Assembly (NCBI GenBank): GCA_037074765.1
Contig: JBAMDO010000283.1
Span: 1 to 64,000 of the forward strand
From: Mansonella perstans
Lineage: Eukaryota; Nematoda; Chromadorea; Rhabditida; Onchocercidae
Direction of reading: 5' to 3'
DNA: 64,000 nt
Every line of letters begins with the position of its first letter. Within the stretch, counting starts at the first letter, position 1. Position numbers and translations under genes: made by a program. This document shows positions 51,661 to 61,941 of the stretch, in pieces. The notes below the pieces were generated by a model that worked only from the letters and a program-made list of their open reading frames with translations, was not told where the DNA came from and ran no database searches.

Positions 51661-51928
51661 TAACAATATACAATAATTATGATAATTGATAGTGATCATC
51701 ATCCTTATAATCACCAAAAGCATGAAGAGAGAAAGAAAGAGAAGGAGAAAGGGAGACAGAGTAAGAGGAAAAAAAGGAATGAATAAGAAAATAACAATAT
51801 AATAATTATGATAACTGATAATGATTATACTTCGTATCAACACCACAGAAGTATAAAGAGAAAAAAGCGAGAGGGAGGGAGGGAGAGAGAGACAGAGTGA
51901 GAGAGAAAAAAAGGAATGAATAAGAAAT
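51661..51928. repeat. Diverged tandem duplication of about 135 bp
   Basis: Copy 1 (51661-51791) and copy 2 (51792-51928) both start TAACAATATA(C)AATAATTATG, continue with GATAAYTGATARTGATYAT, then a GA-rich tract with GACAGAGT, and end GGAATGAATAAGAAA. The middle of each copy has diverged while the two ends remain very similar. Both copies combine GATAA motifs with a purine tract. Confidence 0.8.
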
Positions 51929-53205
51929 TAGCTTATCTCATCAAATTTAAATCTTTGAAATGTAATTCAAACCTTGCCCTTCCATATCAGATAAAAGCTC
52001 AAAGATATATACAAATAGTTAAAATGGCATTATCATTTATTGAGGTTAAATGATTCATGCAAATTCTTCCTATCTTTTTTTCGCCCTTTTCATTTCTCTT
52101 TCTCATACACAAACACTTTTCATCTTTTAATTTTTTGCTTACAATTTCTTTTTTCTTCTGGGAAGAAATTAAAATAATGAATGATAAGAAATAAAATAAT
52201 GATAGTGATAATGATGATAGTTTCATTTATTAATTATAAATATTGCACAAAGATATTTGAAATATAATTATAATTGAAATGTAAAATGTTAAGAATGGTG
52301 AAAAGGAGAGGTTAAGGGTCAAATTGTTTTGAGTATATATAATTTCTATAATCCTTGAAAATACTACACATATGTATGTTTTGAAACAAGACATTTAATT
52401 TTAACTCTAAATGCTTTTTTTAAGTTTCCATTTCTTTTTTTTCGTTAAAGTAAAGTGTTAAAAAATGATGGAAAAAAAGAAGTTAAAGGTCACTATTTCG
52501 AATATTTGATCATTGATTTTATAAATTCATTTCAATAGGACAGTTCATTATTTTGACCATATGCACTTTTTTTTTTTTTTTTTTTTTTTTGTGGCTATTG
52601 TTGACCATCATTTAGTACACAATTAATCAATTTACAAAAACTCATAAAAAATTCATTCATTCATTTCTAAATTATTCTTTGCTTAATGATTCAATCAAAT
52701 GGTTAGCAAAAAATTTCACTAAATAATTCATTGTATTGTTAATTGCAAATTCACAAATAATTGAAATTGAAATTTAAAGTTAAATTCATACTTGTCTTTT
52801 AGATGAACAATTCTTATATAAAATAACATCCAAATAATGTTTTATTAAATCAAATTCCAATTTTTTTTTTTTTTTTTTGTTTCATAGCTTTAATTTTTCC
52901 TTTCCGTTCAACTGAAAATTGATGAATCCTCCAGAGGAAAAAGGGAGTGACAGGAAAGGGACAGTAAACAGGAAAGAGATTGGAGCGTGGATGAAAAACA
53001 ACTAACAAATTCGCTCTGTGATTTGCATATTCTGTGAAGTGTGCGAATTAAAGAAAATGTGAAGATTTTACGGCGAATGGATTTGCATGGATAAAGTTTA
53101 CTTACCCAGAAAGATGGATATTAATTAATTAGTGATTGAAGAGCTGTCAAATTTATAACGCCAATTCTTATTGTTGTATCCATAAATGAGACGTACAGGC
53201 GAACA

Positions 53206-53297
53206 GACAAACACACACGCACACGTATATACACACGCACGCACACACACACACACATACACACGCACACACACATATACGCACACGCATACATACA
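53206..53297. repeat. (CA)n microsatellite
   Basis: A 90-base imperfect CA/CG-CA repeat with interspersed TATA steps, followed by GCATACATAC. It generates a spurious Cys/Val-rich frame on the minus strand. Confidence 0.93.
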
Positions 53298-56200
53298 GTT
53301 CATATGATTGATGGTTAGGCTAATGTAAATGAAATGAAATGAAATTAATTCATGATCAAATTGCCGTAAATCTATGAATGTCTGTGTGTGTTCCTATGCA
53401 ATTATCTCTTTTGCTTGCTTTCTTATCGTTTCTCCCCGCACCCCCGCGCATCTACCAATTCATCGACAGGTTCATTCATTAATTAAGTCAATCAAAAATG
53501 GCTTGGAGAATATTATTTGCATATCATTAAATGATCTGTCATAAATCTTATTCCAGAAAGATTATCCCTTCTGTTATTTTTGAGCCACATTAATCGCTGA
53601 GAATAAATTTTGTCCAATTAAATTTTAATCGATTAATTAATTATAAACATTCAAATTAGATTATTAGTGCTATTATTGTCATTGCTAATGCCGACATTAT
53701 TATTACTGCTACCAATTGTTTAATATTAATTATTGATACTGATTATTGATTATTATTAGCTTTACTTCTTCTGCATTTCTCTTCCTTCTTAGGTATTATT
53801 TCATTTACCTTAATTATTGTTAATTATATGATTATTATTAACATATAATTTGGCATAAGCGAATGACAATTAATAGATTAAGAAAAAAAACTTTTTAAGA
53901 TTTCTGAAATCACGTTGACACAGAAGTTTTTGCTATCCATGTTGATCGCTTCATCTTCTAATAAATAATCAGTTGGCTTTCATTTTAACTTTTTTTTTCC
54001 ACCGTATAACAAAATAACTAATGAGACTTTTCTCTTTTTTTTGTTCAAATTTAAATTAAAATCTGAAGAAATTTCAAGTTAATTAAATTTGGAAATGAAA
54101 ATTCAATTTTTAATTTAAATTTGAAACAGAAATTTCAGTTTTTAACTTAAATTTGAAAGAAAAAATTAGAAAAAAAATGCTGAAACTTCTTTAAAAGATA
54201 AAAAAAATTAGTTTTTCTAATTTAAAATTAAAAACTGAAACGGGGAATTTCATTCTGTAACTTTTTTTTTTTTGTTAATTAATTATACAGTTAACTCAAT
54301 TCTGGAAAAAAGAGAGCTAAATAGAAGAAAAATTCAAAATGCGAAAAAGAATTAATTTTTCTAATTTTTTTTTCAATTTAATCATTTCAAATTAATTTAT
54401 AGCATTTTTAAAGTTTAACTTTTCTTTTTAATTTCGTTTCATTTCCAAATTTCAAATTTTTTCAACTGCAAAAGGTAAAAAAAGAAAAAAACGGAAAACA
54501 ATTCCGACAAAATGCTTTTTTACTGAACGGAAAGAAAAAAAAATTTATTTGTCATATTAGATATTATGTATGCATGAATTAGCATTTTAACCTTTTTTCT
54601 CCCTTTCTCATCATCGTTCTCCTTCTTCCCTTTAATATTTTCCATCTTCTTTCTTTCTTTATTATTTGCCTCCTCTTCTGCCTTCCTTCATCATTTTTTT
54701 TCGGGAAAAAAAACTTTCCTTCCGGATATTATTCCTGAACTTTTTTCCTCCTCCTTCTCTTTTAATCAATCTATTTGTTGTACAATGCATGATTTCCTTT
54801 TTAATTTCTTTCTTTTAAGTTTCATTTCATTTCCAACTTGTATTTTCAACTAATTTTTATAAAATACTCTTTGTTGAGTTAATATTTTTTCTTTTTTTCA
54901 CAACACATATTTTATTTAATTAGTTGTTTTCTAAGTAAAGCACAATATTCTTTAATTAATCAACGATTTTTTCAAATCATTTTTTTAACAAACACTTTAT
55001 TAATTAATTAGCCCTTTTTCGAATTAATTTCATTTTTTAGAATGCATACTTAGCTCTCGTAAAAACATATTCATTAAATCGTTAGCTTCAAAAAAAAAAT
55101 TAATGTTCTAAAATTAATATTTAAAGAAAAAAAATTACTAGATTGAAAACAAGTTTATATGTTTTTGGAAGGTTGAAATTGGGAAATAAAATTGGGAATG
55201 AATTTAACAATTACTATAAATTAAATCAGTTTTTTAGAAAACAAGTATTTGCATATCAAATAATGTTCGATTACTGTTCGGTCGAAAAATTTAATTGAAG
55301 AAAATTCATTAATTTTGTTTGAATATCATTAATTAAAAAATTTCAATACGTCAAGATATCATTGTCAAATTTTTTAAAATAATTAATATACAATAAAAAA
55401 AAATTAATTTATAAGCTGAATTTTTTCCAAACTTTCAGTTTGTTAATTTTTTTACTGAAGTTGAACAAGTTTAGCTCATCGTGTTAGATATGTGTCAATT
55501 TGATGTGACAGTATATCATTGATCATGATAAGTAAATTGTTATCACACTTAAATTCTTATCATATCCTGAGTTGAATGTGATAAAGACTAAGCAAATGAT
55601 TATTTTTTTTATCTTCCATCTTACTATCATTAAAGTCAAAAAAAAATCAATGAAATATCACAGTGTTATATCAAAGAAGTGATAAGTGTCTGTATTGTTT
55701 TGATACGTATTTCGTTGTCATTATCGGCAGAGAATAAGAAAAATCTTTATTATTATCAGTAAAGAATAAGGGGAAAGGCAATTAAATTATTATTGAAATA
55801 AATGGTAAAGATTAATGAACTAATAACGAATGATAAAAGTCATCATCGTTATCATTCTTGAAACTATATGGGTTGTTTATAAATTATATGCACATGAATG
55901 CAATGTATATAAATTATGTAAAATTATATAAATTATATGTATATGAATTCTTTTTTTTTGCAAATTCATTACCGCTTTAATCGACTTTTTCCAACTAGTG
56001 ATAACATTACTGTTATCATGTTAAAACATATGAATTGTTTCGTTCGACGAATTTCTTATCAATCTTATCAATTTGTTATCATTTGATTTAGTGATAGCTT
56101 TCTTTTTACTTCTTTCACACTTATCACTAATTATTTTATTTTGCACAATAATTTTCATTTGCTATTTCTTACGATGCCGTTTATTTATTACAAACTGTTA

Positions 56201-56484
56201 ATTTTTGTAAATTTTAACAGGAAAGTTTTTTTTAAAAATTTGAATTTTTAATTTTTTTGTTTTTCTTCTCCATTATCAATCAGAAAAATTTTTCCTTAAC
56301 CTTCTCTTCTCCAACTTTTTTCTTATAACTTTCTTCCAGTAGAAAGAAAGAATGAAAAAAAAAAAAAAAAAAAAAACAATGCTTAATCAATTTGTTTGGT
56401 TTTGGAGATTGCTGTGCTGAGAACTAATACCGCCCTCCAAAAATTTCAATTCGTTGCTTTTTGCTGATTGGATAAATTTTATTC

Positions 56485-56487
56485 CTT

Positions 56488-56518
<31 letters not shown>

Positions 56519-56520
56519 TT
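56485..56520. repeat. (CT)n microsatellite upstream of unc-4
   Basis: CTTTCTCTCTCTCTCTCTCT and continuation, about 1 kb before the first unc-4 exon. Pyrimidine tracts of this kind are common in this intergenic region. Confidence 0.88.
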
Positions 56521-57502
56521 GTTTCATTTTTCGCTTTAAAAATATTGAAGCTAAAAGTTTTCAAAGTAGTTAATAGAAATTCATTTCTTGAACAATACTT
56601 TAAGTTGTTAGCGTTTTAAGTTAAGCTTAAGTTAAATATTTGTTAGATGATTGCTAACATGAATGTGTATGTGTAATCATAGTTTATTGATTTATAATAT
56701 GCAAATTATTTAATCACTTCATTTTTCATTTGTAATTTAAATTTATATTTAAAATGCTACACATCAAATTATGCTTCCATTCGCTTTTTACGTTTAATTT
56801 TTCTTTCAATTAATTGGGTAATTAATTAAATTTGATCCAGTTTGAATGAGAAAATTAATTATGAATATATATTTATTAATTCAGACTATAATTTCATTTA
56901 ACAATAAAAAATCAACGTTTGTTCTTGAAATTATCATTTTTATAATCTTTTATAAATTGCATTCATGATTCTTTTCAATCTTCATTGTTTGTTTCTTTAT
57001 GAAGCAATTAATTAATTAATTGCCCAAAATTTAAAGGTCATTCCTTGCTTGCAGAAAAAAGAAAAAATTTCTAATATTCTGATATTTACATTTTTGCAAA
57101 ATAGTTTTGCTTGTGAAATTGAAAGAGCTTTAATTTATTTTTGCTTTCTTCCAATCTCTTCCAATCTTTTTGAAAAAAAAAAACCATTTATAAAGTTATT
57201 TTTTCTGAAATAATTTTAAAGAAATTGTTTTTTCCGTCGTCTCTTTCAAAACTAAAGTAAATTACTGCTTTTCCTATCCAAGTAACAATGACATTTTTTT
57301 TGTCCAAATTATCTTAATGATAACTATCACTGATAAGCATGATACAGTAAGTAGATAACTATCGTTGATAAGTATGATACAATAAGCATGTTTTTGTTTC
57401 TTCAGTTTTGTAAATGAAATAACTGAAAATTTTGTATTGTGAAAAGTGAAGAATGTCTTTTTTTAAAAAAAAAAACCAAATTAAAAATCAAAATGTAATT
57501 TT

Positions 57503-57504
57503 AG
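57503..57504 (+). promoter_or_regulatory. Candidate 3' splice acceptor (cis or SL trans) before the unc-4 start
   Basis: GTAATTTTAG ends at 57504, eleven bases before ATG at 57516. No coding exon can be identified upstream, so a spliced leader joined here would give a short 5' UTR. Alternatively an upstream exon splices in; the frame upstream of the ATG (AAT TTC CAA) stays open, so a longer N-terminus cannot be excluded. Confidence 0.5.
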
Positions 57505-57515
57505 AAAATTTCCAA

Positions 57516-60500
57516 ATGTTTACAATTGGTATGCAACAATTTTGGAAGGAATGTTGGAAAATGCAACAGCAACTTGTTAAAGGAAGTATGTTTTAAATAA
57601 TTAATTATTCATTCTTTCTTTTTTTGGGACAAACTTTTTTAATTTAAATTCTTAAAAATTATGCATGCTGTTATAAATGTTTACCATCAAATTAGTTTGA
57701 TTGCTAATTTATCTAAAGAATGAAAGAAAAATTTTTTTTGAACTTTTTTTTTTGTAAAATAAAAGTGTTTGCACATTTCCATGGAAATTTACATATTTAC
57801 ATAGAAATTGTGATACTTAAATAAAATTTATGTGAAATATTATTGATGAAAACATGTGATGTAGCATTCTTACACTTTTACGTACACGTAATAGCAACAT
57901 CAATGTGACACAGTTACGTAAAATATGATTAGCAAAATACTATGCCAGCATCATCTGTATAAAAATGCTCACATAAAATATGTAATAAAACGTGTGACAT
58001 CCTTACGTAAATTTTACTAATAAAACACGCAATAATAAGAAATGTCGATAAAACATGTGCTAGTAATATCTATATAAGAGCTTACGTGAGCTGTGATTAA
58101 CAATATACGTGTAAAAATCATTTACATGTTTCACATGTTTTATCAATCATTTTTTTCCAATAAAAAATTTGCTTCAAATTTCAGTAGATTTATCAACATC
58201 ACAGCAACCAACTTCATCCAATGAATCAGAAATAGCATCATCACGATCAACCACACCGGATACAACTCTGGCAAATGGTAATCATTCGACGACAATGGAT
58301 CATGAAATTAATGATACATCTCCGGAGCATTCACAGCGATTGCATCTTAGCGCTTTGCTTGGTGCTACTGATTGTAAGGATTCTAGAAGAGGTGTTAAAT
58401 TATGATAATATCATCTCAAATGATAATTTTCAAAAGAAAAAAAAGAAATAGAACATCCTTCAATATTATTATTAAACAGGAATCATTGGAAAAACGCATC
58501 CGGTTATGATAGTAAGCGATATATGATGAATACTTACTATTGTACTATGAAATATACTTAATGATATTTAAAAGAAAAATTTTCAAAATTAAAAGTTTAT
58601 GAAAATTTAATTAATGAAATTAATTTCTTAGACAATGATAAATTAGAATGTAAAAGACGACGAACAAGAACAAATTTTACGGGTTGGCAATTGGAGGAAT
58701 TGGAAAATGCATTTGAAGCAAGTCATTATCCAGATGTATTTATGCGTGAAGCATTAGCGTTACGTTTAGATCTTCTCGAATCACGTGTTCAGGTAAAATT
58801 GTTAACAATTAAGGCTTTTTTACAAATGGTACCTTCAATTGCTCATTTAACAGAGTGAGAATTTAAATGATTTCAAATTGAAGTGTTTTTTAGCTGATTT
58901 CAAATATAATTCCTTTCATTTCTTATCATTTCAAATATGAAATACAGTTCCAAATATACAACAGTTTCGATAAATTTAATTAAATTTTTCTCTCCTTAGA
59001 ATTTGTTTATCTTGTAGTTCGAAAAAATATTTTACAATGAATATAAAGTAGAAATTAATGAAAAAAGACTTTGTGATTAGATTGGGAGAGAAGGAGAGAA
59101 AAAGAAAGAATGAGGAGAGATAAAAAAAAATTTAATTTTAAAATTGAAAAATGAAGTTCTAAAAGTGATTTCTAATTGATAATGATGCAAATTTAAGTAA
59201 TGTAATCGCTCAAATAACTTTTGTTAAATCTGATCTAACTTTTATACCATTCATTATTCATTTATTTCTATTTTACCATCTTTTGACTTTTCAAATTTTT
59301 TGATAAAATTTTCATTTGAACACTTTTAACTAATGTTGATGTACGTATGCATAAACACGTCGCTCACATAAATTAAAAGTCAGATATAATCACTCATTAA
59401 TTATTGCTTTTTATTAATTGCATCTTTCATAATCGAAAATAAAAATGAATCGGTAATCAAAGCAATCATTCCCCTGATAATAAAAGTAAGCAAGAAAAAA
59501 ATTGAAAAATTGATAAATGATAATTTTAGAGAAAAAGAAAACAAATTTGTTAAATTGAATTATAAACTTATTTTTTTCAAAAAACACGAGTATTATTGGT
59601 TAATCAATTGTAAATATTACGATTGTCGTTCATAATTATTACGATTATCAATCATAATTATCATTAAAAATAGTCATTTTCCTCTTTTTTGTGTTCCTCT
59701 TTAACTCTTTCAAATTATCGTTATTCTTCAGTAATTTAGCATCAGTGATATTGTTGCTTGTAAGGAACATAATTAATGTTCAAATATTTTATTTTTGTTC
59801 ACAATTTTGAAGAAACGCAATATTTCACCGTTAAATTCTAATCCATTTTAAAATAAGAATTATATAAGTAAAATCAATCTAATACCGTAATCCTCAGCAA
59901 ACATTTTCAACGAAAAACTTCTCGCTTTTACATGTTTAATAAGTTACGGTAGCTCGATTGTTCTCTTTTATACCATTTCATTTTTATTCTAACACAGAAA
60001 AAAGCAGTTTGTATTTCAATTTTTGAAAAAGCTTTTTTTTAAATGGAAAAAAAGTTGAAAATTAAAAATAAACAAAAATAATGAAAATTGAAAATATCAA
60101 TAAAGTGTATTTAATTTAACCGATTTCAATTAATTTATTGTCTAATTTTGTTTTGGTCAATGAATTCTTTCATTCTTTTTTTTCTTTCTTTCTTTCTTTC
60201 TTTCTCTCTTCTTAAATTTTAAATCTTTTTAAAATTATCAAATGTAGTAAAAATTGAAAAAAAAAAGGAAAAGAAAATGATTGTTGCGAAGATAAGAAAC
60301 GACTAAATTAGACAAGTTAGATTAGAAGAAAAAAGATTGATAGGAAAAGAAAGGAATGAGAAAACGATTTAAATAAAAAATCATTATTTTAAACATTTGG
60401 TAAACATAAACACAAGGAGAGCAAGAGAGAGAGAGAGAGAGAGAGAAATGGAGAGAGAGAGAAATGATAATAGAGTGTCCCATTAAATTTCAAAAAAAAT

Positions 60501-61941
60501 AAAGAAAGAAAAATTGTAACTAATTTGATTACATTTTTTTTGTGTTATATTTAACTAAGCCAATAAAGCAATTTAAGCTTATTTTATTGCTTTATCTCTT
60601 TCTTCATTTTCACTGTTTCTTCTATTTCTTGCATTTTTTTCTCCTTTCTCTCCATCTCACATGCACTCTCCATTCCTCTTCCCTTGTCTTTATTGTTTAT
60701 TTCTTGCAGGGATAATATGAAATTTTCACAATTATTTTCATTGCCTAACATTTAATTTTTTTAAAATTTCTTCCCCTCTCACTTTTTTTATTTTATAGTA
60801 TAAATGCTATTTACATACATTCATCTGAAATTGTCTCTTCTTCCTTCTTATATTACGGTAGTAAACGTGAAATGAAAAAAGCGTAATAATTATTTACATT
60901 AAGCATGCAATAAATTATTCACGTGAATCTTGCAATAAATTGTTTGCGTGAAGTATGCAATTAACTATCCAAGTGAAGTGCGCAAGCTAATTTTTTTCAT
61001 TTCATATCAAAGTATTTTTTTAAAAACACATGTACATTTAAGTCAATATAACGTCATTGTGACGCAAATGTACATGTAAATGTCGTTCACTTTAAATAAC
61101 ATCTAATCTGATTATTGTTACAATTTTAAGGTTTGGTTCCAAAATCGACGTGCTAAATGGCGCAAGAAAGAGCAACTGAGAAAAGCTGCTACACGTGTCC
61201 AGAATGTCGCACGTGATAGTGATGGTAATGTAAAATCTGATGGCATAAATGAAATGGATGAAAATGAGGTAAAGCTTGAAAAGTATATGCCTGTACTTTT
61301 CTGTCTGCTTTACATAACTTTCAGATTTTTAAAATTCGTTTTTAAAATTTTCAAATTTTTATTCGTTTCTTTTTTTCTTAAACACCGTAAATTAAATTGT
61401 TATTCTTTTTTTTCGCAATTGACTAAAAATTTTTCAAAATTTAGACAAGAAATAACGAAGGCATAACATTGACAAAGAATACATTTTCTATTGATAGTCT
61501 ATTAGCTGCTTCAAGGGTACCACGTGGTAGACGACCGAATGCAAAATATCCTCGTGTACAGGTAACATCAATTGATTGATAATTAATTATGAAATACGAC
61601 ATTTTACTAAAATTCTATTAATTAAATTATGAACAGTTAAACATTTTTGACAAATTCTAATGCTAACTAATTATGATGAATAATTAAACATTTTATTAAT
61701 TAATTATGAAAGTTTTTCATTTGAAAAATTATTTTGCTTTATATTAGACTTTTTTGCTTGCTTTTTTTAGGCCTGTAAAAGTGTTTCACCATTTATGCTA
61801 CCATTATTTCCAATAACACAACCAGCTGGTATAACAATACGAGAAACGACGCCACCGTCACTACCACCCTCACCACGACCATCATTATCAGTATCATTAT
61901 CAACAGATGAAATAATTACGAAGCAGCCAATTAATTTATGA
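57516..61941 (+). CDS. unc-4: UNC-4 / UNCX paired-like homeobox transcription factor
   Basis: Six exons, 57516-57585, 58185-58373, 58632-58792, 61131-61268, 61445-61561 and 61771-61941, give 281 residues with matching phases. The homeodomain is residues 95-154. It begins [20 protein letters not shown], includes [20 protein letters not shown] and ends [16 protein letters not shown] with Gln at position 50. These sequences are diagnostic of the UNC-4/UNCX class. FSIDSLLA (200-207) fits the eh1 motif that in UNC-4 recruits the Groucho co-repressor UNC-37. LFPITQP (about 237-243) matches the conserved C-terminal motif of UNCX. In C. elegans UNC-4 represses alternative fates and fixes synaptic input choice in motor neurons. 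A 2.3 kb intron splits the homeodomain between residues 46 and 47, a common site in paired-like genes. The N-terminus is Ser/Thr-rich. The start rests on the ATG next to a likely trans-splice site. Confidence 0.95.
60178..60211. repeat. (TTTC)n microsatellite in unc-4 intron 3
   Basis: At least six TTTC units followed by CTCTCTT, inside the intron that splits the homeodomain. Confidence 0.9.
60423..60463. repeat. (GA)n microsatellite in unc-4 intron 3
   Basis: GA repeats interrupted once by AATG. It is the strand opposite of the CT repeats upstream of the gene, but there is no sign that the two are linked. Confidence 0.9.
60889..60988. repeat. Four tandem 25-bp units in unc-4 intron 3
   Basis: Units at 60889, 60914, 60939 and 60964 each follow the pattern ATTATTYACGTGAA then KTATGCAATAA with substitutions. 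The conserved parts are the AAG/GTGAA core and TGCAA. Unit 2 contains a CACGTG E-box. They lie about 150 bases before the exon that encodes the recognition helix. Confidence 0.85.
61028..61077. repeat. Perfect 12-bp inverted repeat with nested stem, unc-4 intron 3
   Basis: ACATGTACATTT (61028-61039) is repeated inverted as AAATGTACATGT (61066-61077). Inside, GTCA and TGAC around TTG can form a second small stem. The element ends about 50 bases before the acceptor at 61130. Confidence 0.85.

Larger units (their letters stand above)
46080..57500. other. 11.4 kb divergent intergenic region, no supported protein gene
   Basis: It lies between the divergent ATP synthase gamma and unc-4 starts. It holds a 5S rRNA-like element (47390-47505), TATATCA-type repeats, an 18-bp TTATCA array, a diverged tandem duplication rich in GATAA and GA tracts (51661-51928), and CT, CA and homopolymer microsatellites. 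Open frames here are low complexity (for example the Cys/Val run at the CA repeat and the Lys/Glu/Arg run at the CT repeat). Given the neighbour, it is a good candidate for long-range neuronal control of unc-4, but no binding site can be assigned. Confidence 0.6.

Noticed and set aside
53121..53303. Cys/Val-rich minus-strand frame
   Set aside because: Direct translation of the CA repeat.
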